From assembly GCA_015852425.1 (NCBI GenBank), contig JAAAIG010000383.1, positions 1 to 30,071 on the forward strand: a DNA stretch of 30,071 nucleotides, in the 5' to 3' direction. This document shows positions 19,592 through 29,432 of this stretch, piece after piece. Made by a program: the position numbers and the translations under genes. Numbering within the stretch: position 1 is the first letter of the stretch; each line of letters opens with the position of its first letter. Under the pieces are notes generated by a model that ran no database searches, was not told the origin of the DNA, and saw only the letters and a list, made by a program, of their open reading frames with translations. The stretch comes from Gryganskiella cystojenkinii. Taxonomy: Eukaryota; Mortierellomycota; Mortierellomycetes; Mortierellales; Mortierellaceae.

Positions 19592-20024
19592 GGTCCCGCT
19601 CCTCAACAAAATACACTAAGGTTCCCCTGTGGCACCAACACGTTCAAGGATTCTCCAATGCCACCTACTTCTTGTCTGAAAGAAGACCCCAGGAGTTTGA
19701 TCATACCAAATACCTGACTGCTCTCGATCCTGCAAGTGAAGATCGCCAAGACGTCTCGTTTACCTGGAAGGAAAAGGTGGTTCTCGCTCTTGCGTGTTGG
19801 GGTCGATGGTGAGTACGTCGCTCATCCTGAATGACATTGGTTGACATCGTCGATTCGGAGGGCCAATTCTGGACATGTCCGTGACTGCCTCTGTTGTTTC
19901 CACCAGTATGAGAGGTCAGAGTATCGTGGTCTCCTCGTGTGCTAGAGCTGGGGATCGCGGTCCTAATTTGAACCTCAGACCTGTTCGCACAAAACATATG
20001 AAAAAAAACTTCCATATTTATTAA
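19592..20024 (+). pseudogene. Coding-like two-exon fragment, unknown family
   Basis: An open segment starts after an acceptor-like TACTAG and runs 19592-19808. It reads SNATYFLSERRPQEFDHTK, YLTALDPASEDRQDVSFTWK, EKVVLALACWGR and ends at a strong donor (GTGAGT). A 98 nt intron ending CACCAG leads in phase to 19907-20024, reading MRGQSIVVSSCARAGDRGPN, LNLRPVRTKHM, then stop. The same frame stays open upstream to about 19486, but that part is less convincing. No start exon or domain is recognised. It is either a fragment or a short hypothetical gene. Confidence 0.4.
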
Positions 20025-20044
20025 GTTACCATTATTAATGAAGA

Positions 20045-20861
20045 GTCACTCACATGCATCCTGCAATCGGAGTTCGCAGATCTGGGAACATCTTAGGCGG
20101 TCGTCCTTCGTCTTGTGGACTTCAGCAAATCAAGCAGCTCCAGAAACGATTTCTCCACAATTAGCTAAGCGTCCAAGTCCTTCTCGAGGTTCACGAACAT
20201 GCTGACAGGAATAATGAAAGAGATAAGCTTAACGCCGATCGAAATGTCGCCTACCCTTCGCAGCTTGTGAACAACGCATTTAGTCCTAGAAACTTGAAAA
20301 GTGTGCACAAACACGTCCTCTAGTCCTTCAAACAGCTGCCGGAGTTCATCCTAGGCGTGCTTGCCCCAAAAAGAAAAGTCTACAAAGATCACCAACGTCC
20401 TTGCTGTGTTGTGCCACATAAGAAATATTACCGAAAATGATATCCACAGATTTGGTCGGGCTTGCAAAGAATGATGCAATCATATCTGGACTCTTGGAGT
20501 TTGACTGAAGGTCAAACTTTGACCCCGTTTCTCGAGATCCAGAGATGGCAACAGATGCCGTGCTAATTCGGATATTAGACCACTTAACAATTGAAACGCA
20601 AATAATCAATTCAGCAATATCAGGGCCATTTCGATACTTTCTGTTTCAAGATGCAATGGAGCATTTTAGTAAAGATGCATGGGGATAATGAATCGCGAGG
20701 TCAGGTCCTTTCGCCAATGGTCTCTTGGCTCTTCCAGGCATCTTTAATCGAGACATAATAACATATGTTTGCCTGAGTATAGCTCTCGGTTTTGGCCTAA
20801 AGCCCAATCCCGCTCTCGGCACCCCTGAGACGATTACATGTCGAAACGTGGTGGTCAACAT
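20045..20861 (-). pseudogene. Decayed gene of unknown family
   Basis: The minus strand carries protein-like segments in two frames. The first reads IAELIICVSIVKWSNIRIST, SPDMIASFFASPTKSVDIIF, GNISYVAQHSKD. In a shifted frame it continues as DELRQLFEGLEDVFVHTFQV, SRTKCVVHKLRRVGDISIGV, KLISFIIPVSMFVNLEKDLD, a TAG, LIVEKSFLELLDLLKST and a TAA. A splice could join the frames (HSKD to DELRQ), but the later in-frame stops remain. Further upstream to about 20861, segments such as VSIKDAWKSQETIGERT look coding. I do not recognise the protein. Confidence 0.5.
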
Positions 20862-21544
20862 CTAGAGACCTCAGGAACAAGAATGGGTTAAAAAAAACAG
20901 GCCCAGGTTCCGTCAAGAATCTAGGGATCGGTTCTAGACTTGGAGAGGGTATAGCATGAACCGAGGAGACGTGTACACGCAGCAGTTACAACAGAACAAG
21001 GTCAATAATCCCAGTCATTCTAGGTGACTGCACATTTTATTTTATTTTTTTGTGCGCAGACCTCACTGTCCCATGCAGCGAAACAAAAAAGAACAATGAT
21101 GTCTTTGTGTTTGTGAACCAAACAGAGAGCAAATGCCCAAATTTGCATGTTCTTGGTCTTCTGGATTGCTATTTTAGTGCTGCACACGAGTCTTCTTCGC
21201 ACTGCTTATCAATACCATGTTATGTATGTATATTGAAAAGAATCTGATAAGAATAAAAATGACAAAATTGGAAGATGTTCCTGCGCAGTCGTATCTGGGA
21301 TGGCGAGACCTTTTTCTGTAAAAAAAAAAAAAAAAGTCACCACGTGAACTGACCCATCGGCTACATCTCTCGTTATTTTTCTTCTGTATCCTACCCTGAA
21401 TAGGAGCGGATGATCGAGCAAGGAGCAGGTAAAAAAAAAGAAAGATACGAAGTATAATGCTGGGAGGGAGGAAGCTAGATTTACATCTCAATTCTCGACT
21501 GACTCGGAACCTTTTGAAAAAACATATTTAACAATATTTAATAG
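20862..21544. other. Gene-poor stretch upstream of the membrane-protein exons
   Basis: About 680 bases. An ATG at about 20957 starts MNRGDVYTQQLQQNKVNNPS followed by a possible donor (AGGTGACT), so this could be a first exon of the gene at 21545, but it does not join in phase to it. Otherwise there are A-runs (about 21320-21334 and 21431-21439) and no recognisable gene. Confidence 0.35.
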
Positions 21545-22111
21545 GCATCTTGGTCCTCGTTCTGGTTTCGTTGACGCTGCTCTTCTCCATCATCAACACG
21601 CACAAATCGGGAGCGCATTTCGTGTTGGGACTCATCATCACAGGATTCGCACTCTGCCTCGGACACTTGGTAAAGGAGAGGGATCATCATTTTTACGAGT
21701 GCGATATCGATATCTGTCTCGTGTCCTTTGTCGCTTTCTAACCTCGGAAAACAATTTCTCTTGGTATTTTATATTCCATGATAGCTTCGAGCATGGCGAA
21801 ACGGAGATCTCGGTAAAGATGCAGCAATTGCTTTACTGGATATCATTTACTTGATCGTGTGTAAATACCTGTTGACTAACATGCCGCTCCCATCTCTCTC
21901 TTCGCCCCGTTGTCTTTTGTAGATCCAAAATTCAAGTACTTTGTAAGAAGATACTCTAAGCTTGGCTTTTATCCCGATGAGAAGGGCAACATGATGGACC
22001 CCTGTGTTAACTTTATTTCTTTTTTTCAATCAATTTCCTCTCTAGATCCTTGCCCAGACTGTCCTCCTCACCCTTCTCTGCGTCATCGCAAATGTCTACT
22101 TTTGGCAATAA
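21545..22111 (+). CDS. Small multi-pass membrane protein, 3' four exons
   Basis: Four exons splice cleanly: 21545-21669, 21785-21860, 21923-21942 (20 nt) and 22046-22111, with introns of 115, 62 and 103 nt that all use GT...AG and keep phase. The product has a hydrophobic helix (ILVLVLVSLTLLFSIINT), a short loop (HKSGAH), a second helix (FVLGLIITGFALCLGHLLRA), then DAAIALLDIIYLIVYPKFKY and a last helix (ILAQTVLLTLLCVIANVYFW) ending at TAA. The three or four membrane spans and their spacing suggest the C-terminal part of a small polytopic membrane protein; no named family is certain. The first exon enters in phase 1, so at least one upstream exon with the start codon is missing from this model. 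It converges on the RsfS-type gene, with 152 bp between the two stops. Confidence 0.65.
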
Positions 22112-22263
22112 ACCCCATAACATACCTTCTTTTAGCAAAAAGAACGAAGAAAAGTGAAAACTACGATAAAATAATCCAATGATACCACAAACGAACTCTG
22201 TCGATATATATTTATGTGGCGTTTTATTCATTATGGAAAGCTACACGTTGACAACTGGAGATA

Positions 22264-23533
22264 TTACCACTTGACAACTTCTGACAGAGGAATATCGCGT
22301 TCACCACGACGACCCCTCTTGCCATCCTCGCCTTTGGATCGACCAGGGTTCTCCTTCCAAGATTTTGTCATCTTGCCCTTGACATCTTCCCAAGAGATAT
22401 CCTCTGCGTCCTTGAGCTTCAAGGGATTCCTGACTGAGGCCCACAATCCTTCGAGATCCCGTTCCTTTCTCGCCTCAGGGGTCATGAAATGAATCACGAC
22501 CGATCCTGCATCGATGACGACCCAGTCCGAAGTATCACGACCTTCCATGACAGGTGGGCTGGTCTTGGGTGAGGACTTTTTCAACTATAAACGAACATCA
22601 TAAATAGTAACGATTGATAAACAACGACGTCAAGATCATTTTCTTCCTCGAGAATAGAATTGTTTCCATTCGTTCCATGGAATGAAAGGTCATCAAATTC
22701 AAACTTACAGCACTGTAGACTTGGTCAGCAACGTTGCCGAGATGTCTCTCACTCAAGCCCTCGGCAATGACCATCCAATTGGTCCAGTCGCACTTGTCAC
22801 GCATATCAATGACCTTGATGTTTCTCGCCCGTTCGGATTCCAAAAGCTTGACCAATCCAGGGATCGAGTCTGGCGACACCTCGTCCTCCTCTGATTTCTT
22901 CGAGTCTGTACCATCGGGAGCTCGCTCTGCGTTCTTTTGCCAAAGGGGGATAAAATCTGTGGTGGAAACGCCTCCTTCTGAGTCCGCGGCCGCGGTCTCT
23001 GGGAAGGACTCGTCCACGAACCAAGAAAATTCTTCTTCAGAGCGCTCTTTATCCGACAACAGGACTGACGTTGACTTTGGTGCAGTAGCTTTGATATCGA
23101 TTTCTTCGAAATCACGTTCGTTATCTGGATGGGATTCCTGAGAAAGACCTTCGATCTCTTCATCACCGGGATAGAGTTCTGGGAAATCTTTGGGGTCGAT
23201 CGATTCTACACCTTCGTTTCCGATCATGAGGTCATCGGTGTCAGAGAGCAAGGCGTCGTCATTGGTTTGGAGTGCAGTAGCCGACAAGGGTGTTGTGGCG
23301 GATTTGGGGAATTGATCTTTGTTATTGCTGTTTTTGATGTTGACATGTTGGAGTCCGTCATCGTCCCTGCGCTGCTTAAACAGGGTCTGTGTGGTACTAT
23401 AACAGGCACGCGAGCAACGTTGATCAACCAGCACAGCTGGACGGTATGATTTTGTAGCCTTGACGGCAGATTGACGGACTGTCCAGAGTGTACGTCCTGA
23501 ACGGGCTATCGTCCTTGCTGTCGCACTAAACAT
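22264..23533 (-). CDS. Mitochondrial ribosome silencing factor, RsfS/MALSU1 (Iojap) family
   Basis: Two exons, 23533-22709 (275 codons) and 22584-22264, are joined across a 124 nt intron (GTAAGT...TAG), giving 381 residues. The RsfS domain spans the junction: IKVIDMRDKCDWTNWMVIAE, GLSERHLGNVADQVYSAV, then SDWVVIDAGSVVIHFMTPEA and RDLEGLWAS. In this family the domain binds uL14 on the large ribosomal subunit and acts in mitoribosome assembly or subunit anti-association. The N-terminus (MFSATARTIARSGRTLWTVR...) is basic and hydroxylated with no acid for about 35 residues, as in a mitochondrial presequence. Between it and the domain lie about 180 acidic, low-complexity residues, and after the domain a basic, Gly/Arg-rich tail (GKRGRRGERD). 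The family is usually shorter, so the linker is a lineage addition. In Saccharomyces this domain forms the N-terminal part of Atp25. Confidence 0.88.
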
Positions 23534-24369
23534 TGTTTAATTCGGCTCCTTTGGGTAGTCTTTCTTTAGCGGGCGGTGTGGTGAGATAAAGAGGGTTGAG
23601 TGTATGGTCGTTGGACAGAGGTAGGGGTGTGGGAGAGGAGCGAAAAGAATAAAAAGAGAAATAGAAAATCTCCTTTTGCGCGAAACGGGGGTTGCAGGAC
23701 CGTCAAAAAACGAAAAGAAAAAACTTTCGTCCACAAGCCACCCAAAGGACCATGCCTATAAAAAAGGTTCTTGAGCTGATCTTTTTCAGATCTTCAACCA
23801 CCCTGTCCCCTTTGATGCTGTACTACGACCCTCTCAATGGATCATTGTCGCTCGGCCGGTAGGGATTTCTTTTAGAGATCTCGCTGGACATTGCTGGGAT
23901 CAGGCAGATCAGATATATACCAGGCTATGAGTCCGACTCAGCAACATTTCACTACTGCTGGTTTGGAATTTAGCATTTGGTACATTCCTTTTTCATCATT
24001 CATAAAAAAAAAAAAAGGCGAAAGACAAATATCGAGCGCGAGCTGCCGATACCAATTGACGTTTCTCTCCAGATGGTGGTGGAGAGACCCAGGGAGCTTG
24101 GGGTCAAGAGAGACATCCGGATCACTTGATCACCGTTATGCAAGCGGTCGTCACCTGTTGCTGTTTTTGTTCCACCAACAACCGAAAGATGAGACGCTTT
24201 TGTGTTCGAGCATGTGGCATGTTGTTTTACTTCTGGTGCTTTTGAGATTTATTTTGTGCAAAAAAGGGAGCGTATTATTTACAAAAAAAAAGTGAGTGCT
24301 TGGCTTTTTTTGGTTTCGTTGTTTTTGTGCAGGTTCAGATTGAAGGAGGGGTGGGGTTTCTTTTTTTTT
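23534..24369. other. Intergenic region between RsfS-type and peroxidase genes
   Basis: This is about 840 bases: the upstream region of the RsfS-type gene and the 3' flank of the peroxidase gene, both on the minus strand. On the plus strand there is a TATA-like CCTATAAAAAAGG at about 23755, but no credible gene follows it. The frame from 23930 (MSPTQQHFTTAGLEFSIWYI) soon becomes poly-lysine. Several A- and T-runs are present. Confidence 0.4.
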
Positions 24370-25214
24370 TTAAAGGAGCTTCTCGACATCAGCAGCAATG
24401 GCATCGGGGGTTGAGACGGACGCATAACGCTCGACGACCTTGCCCTGGCGATTGATCAAGAACTTCTCAAAGTTCCACTTGATGCGCTTGAGACCCAACA
24501 AGCCAGCCTTCTGGCTCTTCAAGAAGGTGTAAACGGGATCCTCCTTGTCACCATTGACGTCAACCTTGGCCATGATGGGGAACTGGACACCAAAGTTGAT
24601 CTGGCAGAAAGAGGTGATTTCTATTTTCAAAGAAAAAAAAAAGCGAGTGCGTGAGAAACAAGACCCAATGATTGAACATGTCGGGTTCGCTCAAGAAGGT
24701 CTATCCGATGATGCAGTCTCGATGTCACTGTGGCGTGGAAATAGTCTAGCTGCGTTTCTTGCTGCCCATTTTTTATATCCAGTGCGCTTTTTTTTTTTTT
24801 TTTTACCTTCTTCAGTGCCGGGTTCCTAAAGAGGAAACAAGTCAAAAAGACGAGGAATAGAAGGGTACGATATGTGAGTAAAGATCACGTTCAAAAACGC
24901 TTTGCGACGTACCAACATGGTGCAGCGCAGCGACAGGCTGCCGTTCTGCGCTGCGGTTGCTGCTGAGCGATGTTGGATGAAAATTGTTGTTTTACCTGTC
25001 CACCAAACTGGTTGCAAGGGAAACCGATGATGACAAAGCCACGGTCCTTGTACTTTTGGTAGAGCTCCTCAAGACCCTTGTACTGGGAGGTGAATCCACA
25101 CTTGGAAGCGACGTTGACGACGAGGATGACCTTGTTCTCAAAGGTCTTCATGCTGATCTCCTCATCCTTCTTGCCCTTGGCCTTGAGTTCGAAAAAGTTG
25201 GTAGAGCCGGTCAT
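24370..25214 (-). CDS. Glutathione peroxidase (cysteine type, Gpx3/Hyr1-like)
   Basis: Three exons: 25214-24996, a 19 nt micro-exon at 24825-24807 (EPGTEE) and 24620-24370, with introns of 170 and 186 nt. The product is 162 residues, normal for the family. Family catalytic residues are all present: peroxidatic C39 in VASKCGFT, Q73 in CNQFGGQ, and W128-N129 in KWNFEKF. C67 (FPCNQF) and C85 (SFCQ) are also present, the latter at the place of the resolving cysteine of yeast Gpx3. It uses Cys, not selenocysteine. Proteins of this type reduce peroxides with thioredoxin and can serve as redox sensors. The frame is open upstream to an ATG at 25343, adding 43 residues that are basic and Ser/Thr-rich without acids (MIRAYIRPRHFCSTSFSFTQ...), like a mitochondrial presequence. 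A TATA-like box lies inside that extension, so the shorter start is preferred. Confidence 0.93.
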
Positions 25215-25323
25215 GTTAATTGGAGTTGTAGCTGAGAAAGAGTGAGGGAAGTTGTTGCGGATGGCAGCTGTCTTGAGAATGTGTTGTGTGAATGAAAAAG
25301 AGGTAGAACAGAAATGACGGGGT

Positions 25324-25331
25324 CTTATATA
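25324..25331 (-). promoter_or_regulatory. TATA-like box of the peroxidase gene
   Basis: TATATAAG reads on the minus strand, 110 bases before the ATG at 25214. If used, transcription would start about 30 bases downstream and leave a short 5'UTR before that ATG, excluding the upstream ATG at 25343. It overlaps codons 5-7 of the extended form. Confidence 0.5.
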
Positions 25332-25343
25332 TGCGCGAATCAT

Positions 25344-25887
25344 TTTTTTGGACTTTTGAGGTTTAAAAAAAAAGAACGAACGAGAACAAGTTTTCAGTCA
25401 ATCAAAAAGCGTGGTTTTTTCCGTTAGACAGGGTGCGTGGTGGTTCTTTCTTTTTTGGGCGGTGACCTGCAGCAGCAGTGCGCTGATCGCGCGAATTCCC
25501 CCCGACCCCGACAAAGCGGACATCGATGACAAATTTTTGTAGTGTGTGGGGACGGACGATCACTTTTTTTTCATGAAAAAAAATGATCGATCGAGTCGCG
25601 AAAAAGAGCCATCTAGGCGCAATCTTCGTTTCTAGTCGTCATCTTTGTCGGTACCTCGTTTTTTCTTCTTTTGTTTCTACCCGGTCGATTTTCAAATCTT
25701 CGCATATTCTGATAGCCGGTTTCAACGGCATCCGTCGTCACTGTTCAGCCGAGATCCTCTTTTCATTTTGATTAAAAAATTTGATGAATTATTATTATTG
25801 TCTACGGTATGTTTCCATTGTCATGGACGTGTAAATGATACAAGAGAACGTCTACTTCTTTCGCATTTTTTTTTTGTCTTGTTATCT
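25344..25887. other. Intergenic region between EHD-like and peroxidase genes
   Basis: About 540 bases holding the peroxidase upstream region and the 3' flank of the EHD-like gene. There is a near-perfect hairpin-like stretch around 25563-25584 (TTTTTTTTCATGAAAAAAAA), and T- and A-runs. No gene is seen; the plus frame at 25583-25771 has no recognisable domain. Confidence 0.45.
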
Positions 25888-28106
25888 TTAAGGCTTCAAG
25901 AGCTCAATTAAGGGACCCAATCCATCCACCCATCCCATCTTCATTGCCACGCCTCCGCCGACCACCGTCGTGAAAAAGAGAACGAGCGTGAACAGGATAA
26001 TGTTGTAGACAATCGCTTGCATATCACGCTCCTGTTTCACAGGCGCATATCGAGAACGAGTACCTGTCCTGGACACTCCCTTGCGGAGTGGACGATCCTC
26101 TGAATCCTGATCCTCATCATCGGAGTCCACCTGGGGTTTAGCCGTCGTTCCATGGAAGGAAGTGTGATGAGGAAGACGTTGTAACAATTCGGGTAAATCA
26201 GTTCCCAAGGCCTAAAATTGAGAAATGTGAATGAAAATGAACAGTAAGAAACCACAAAATAAGGGCAATGACACACCAACCGTCGCATAATAACCTCCAA
26301 GTTTTTTTTTACCTCGTCTGAAGCCATCAGCAGCTTCTCGTTCAATGCTCCAAACTGTTCAAACTTCATGCCGACAAGGGCCTCGCGGAACTTCTCCACC
26401 TCGGGGAAATCACCCATGGGCAGACGGAACTTTTTCGACACCTGCTTGAACTCGTGGGGCAAGTTCTCCGACAGTTGCTTCAAGGCCGCCTGTTTTCCGT
26501 AGAATGAGGGCATCTGGTCTCGGAGATGGGCCATGATCAGTGCATGCACACGGGCGAGACGAGCTCGCTTCACAATCTCGTTAACCTTTCGAATAGCAGC
26601 GTTAATCGGCAATTGTTGAAGATCCGTCAGAAGATCCTGCTTTTCACTGTCGAGAAGAGACCTGCAGTCGTCAAAGGCGTTAGGTGGACGCTCCAACCAG
26701 ATTGAGACCAGGTACACACGCATAACCTCGGGTGTGTGCACGACTTTTCCAAGAGACCACATGAGTGCGCCATATCTATCGTTGAAAAGGACAACCCCTT
26801 CTTTAGTATAATTGCGCTGCCTACCAAAAGTCCAAAAAAGGGAATTTTCCGAGTTGTTTTGATTCGGACTATCACTTACACTCTCATGAGCTGCTGTTGG
26901 TTGACCATATCGGACTTGTTAAGAACAACACGGACTTTCTCCTCGTGACCTTTTAATGCGTGGATAGCGGCCTTGAGTTCATCCGAGATGTCGAGCTTGT
27001 GCGAATCAAAGAGCAAAAGAACGAGATCTGCGCGCTCCGCGAACCATTCGATGACGGAAGTATAGTCGTAGCCGCGGTCGGTTTGCTGTTGGTTGGAAAT
27101 GTATATAAAGAAATAGTTAGTGCAAGTGCACTTTTTTTTTTTCGTTCCCATGTCCATTCTTTTGACATTTCTTGTCGTCCATTTTCTTCGTATTCATTTG
27201 AACTTGCTTTTGAACCACTGAGCACGCCCGGACTATCCACTATGGTGAAGTTCTGAAGAACTGGCGATGGCGTCTGTGAAACCTGAAAGCGAGAAAGGAA
27301 AGCCTGACCGAATTTGTCCAGTCCTTTGAACGGCAAGGCCGAGCTGACAGCAGCAGCGTTTCCAGGAATAATTCTTTCGGTCGGGTTATCCATAACGGCG
27401 ACAAAGCGATCTGTCTAATGTACGAAGCGAGGTATAAGATGAATTTGATACTTTCCCCAAAAATTACTCAAGACACATAAAAAAAAAAAAAAAAAAATGC
27501 CATGAGCGACAGCACTCTACCGTTGGCTCTACTCCGATGTGCGAACTGGGGTATGACTTCTTCAACAGTGAATTGATAAAGGTCGTCTTTCCTGTGCTGT
27601 ATTGTCCTGTAGTGTTGAAAATCGAACGTTTAGAAAATTAATAAGTGATCAACAAAAAAAAAAAAAAAAATTGGCGCAGAACCTGTTGTTGTGATCATCT
27701 AAGTCTATTTTTTCCCAGGTCTTACCAATGAGAAGCACCTATTGAAGTATCACGAAGATGACATTGTTGTCAGGAAAGTTGCCACGAAACAATGGGGTCA
27801 GATCAAAAATCGCCGTTATGCAATAGGCTGGTAAAAGAAAAAAAAGTCTCTCTCCGGACCCATTGATCGACATACCATTGGCTTGGCCGCAATATCATCG
27901 TTCCCGAGTGGGGCAGAAGAGGAAAAGTGCTCAAAGTTGTAGGCTTTCTCAAGAGGGCGGATCTTGTGTTGATAGACATCCTGAAGGTCGTCGATCACGC
28001 GGTCAAACTTGCGAACATAGTCTGGGTTCTTGAGCGAGGCGACCTCAAAGTCGGCTGTCGAAGCATTGTCGATCATGGGATCGACGTTGTCGGATGCGCT
28101 TGTCAT
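25888..28106 (-). CDS. EHD/dynamin-like ATPase with C-terminal membrane segment
   Basis: Seven exons in phase: 28106-27876, 27738-27726 (13 nt), 27606-27521, 27414-27208, 27085-26880, 26775-26313 and 26211-25888, giving 509 residues. Nucleotide-binding motifs are intact: P-loop GQYSTGKT (82-89), [11 protein letters not shown] (switch region), DSPG and [24 protein letters not shown] and [11 protein letters not shown] are typical of the EHD family, which tubulates and remodels endosomal and plasma membranes. The helical region is present (about 260-400). Classical EHD proteins end in an EH domain; this one instead has an acidic linker ([12 protein letters not shown]), a basic patch and a hydrophobic segment at about 469-492 ([20 protein letters not shown]). 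The intron at 27207-27086 starts GC, not GT. A CATTTCAG directly before the ATG suggests a 5'UTR intron (possible donor near 28190). Confidence 0.87.
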
Positions 28107-28718
28107 CTGAAATGAATGGGTCTTTGTATCCTGACTCGAAGGGTTGATGATGAAGTTGTTGATGAAAGAAAGAGGAAATAAATGGGAGACGACTGCTCAC
28201 ACGTTTTTTTTTTTTTTTTGACCGTTTCAAACGGCCAACTTTGCTTGGAAATACAGGGAACAGGAACCTGCCATTACTTTCGCTGGCTTTATCTTGCAAA
28301 CACTTGGTGCCAGTCGACCAAAGTGATTGAAGGCCACTACTTTAGAATAGTCTGCACTCGCTGAATCCCATGAGTTGTGGAGGGAGATTAAAAAGAGATC
28401 CAAGAACTTCGTTTCCTTGTGCGATCCCCGCGATTTCTCGTAGCAATAAGGCGCCGGTCAATCCGTCAAAGATGGATATCATGGTGAGGATGACGTTACC
28501 GCCTTTTGGGATTCTAACGAACGTCGAGTCAAGTCTTATATTGGTATTGCAGGACCACGAGGGAAGCATTTAAGGTATCTTAATGCTCTTTCTTACGTCT
28601 CTTTGGTGCGCTCCTTTTAAACATCTCCAGCACCCGTGTTGTTTTCGTTTCCGGACGCCCAATGACAGTGAAGGAAAGACCAGCGGCGATCTTTTTCTTT
28701 CTGCCACTTCCTCTGCAG
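28107..28718. other. Upstream region of EHD-like gene, uncertain coding remnants
   Basis: The minus strand reads GGNVILTMISIFDGLTGALL, LREIAGIAQGNEVLGSLFNL (28342-28569), while the plus strand of the same DNA reads SRSNKAPVNPSKMDIMVRMT. Both look somewhat protein-like and neither is recognised, so no gene is called. A T-run at about 28205-28219 lies next to the presumed 5'UTR donor of the EHD-like gene. Confidence 0.35.
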
Positions 28719-29020
28719 GGCTCGAGTGCTACATTAGCTTCGAAGGATGCAGCAGCAAGCAGTACCGCCTGTCGGTCATTCAGCTCCTGCGAAAGCATCT
28801 AGCCTTGGAGGACCTTATCGTGCGGGGTCGTTTGCAAAGTGATGACGACAATCCAAGACTGACACAAAGGCGCAGGATGAATTCTCCATTAATATTGTCT
28901 GGCGCTTTGGCGGATAAGCACAGTGTCGGTCTTCTGTCAGCGTTTGTTGGAGCTGTCGCCTCCGAGTCGTGGCTCGAAATTGTCGTTCTTGCCACTGCGT
29001 CGTTGCTGAGTCGAGTCGTG
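28719..29020 (+). pseudogene. Possible fragment of an Rcl1-like (RNA cyclase-like) gene
   Basis: After an acceptor-like CTCTGCAG the plus strand reads CYISFEGCSSKQYRLSVIQL, then GRLQSDDDNPRLTQ and WLEIVVLATASLLSR. The order fits the N-terminal region of Rcl1, the 18S rRNA-processing cyclase-like protein: F.G....RqRLvlstL, then DDNPGL, then .IEI..tGTsLlyrp. The spacing between the second and third blocks is about 20 residues too long and there is no clear splice signal. The rest of Rcl1, about 300 residues, is absent. The opposite strand is also open here. I treat this as a weak hypothesis of a truncated relic. Confidence 0.28.
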
Positions 29021-29253
29021 GAAAAAAACAGACGTTATTTCCATACCATGTACTTCCGCTCAAAGAGGAAGGCTGCGCTTCCTTTGTCAAAAAAGGCGCC
29101 TCGTGACCTTGGACAGTGCGAACAATCACCTTTCTTCTTTTTCCCTGCTGCGTTTTTCTTTTCTCTTTTGTTGTATCATCATCGCCTCACTTTTTGTTTC
29201 TTTTTCCGCCGCCTCTTCCTTTATCGTCTGGCTGTCTGTCTGTCTGCATCCGC

Positions 29254-29330
29254 GCACACACACACACCTTTTTTTTATATCTGTAACTGTTGGTCACTCC
29301 CTTCTTTTTTTTCTCTCTCTCTCTCTCTCT
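29254..29330. repeat. CA and TC microsatellites in the SIP5-like promoter
   Basis: A (CA)n run lies at about 29254-29267 and a (TC)n run at about 29312-29330, within a longer pyrimidine-rich tract (about 29130-29400). They lie 100-180 bases before the ATG at 29433 and probably form part of its promoter or 5'UTR. Confidence 0.8.
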
Positions 29331-29432
29331 TACCGTCTTCCCTCTTTTTTTTCGTTGCCTGCCCCTGTCTCCTTTTGTCTCGCACGCTCTCTTTTCACTC
29401 CAAAGAAGAAAGAAAAATATAAAAAGTCGCAA

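Noticed and set aside
23891..24295. 134-codon plus-strand frame after a TATA-like box
   Set aside because: It becomes poly-lysine from an A-run and shows no domain; the start is not an ATG in good context.
28583..29422. 279-codon plus-strand open frame read as one protein
   Set aside because: Its second half is translated pyrimidine tract and microsatellite (Phe/Ser/Leu runs), so the length comes from base bias. Only 28719-29020 has any protein character.
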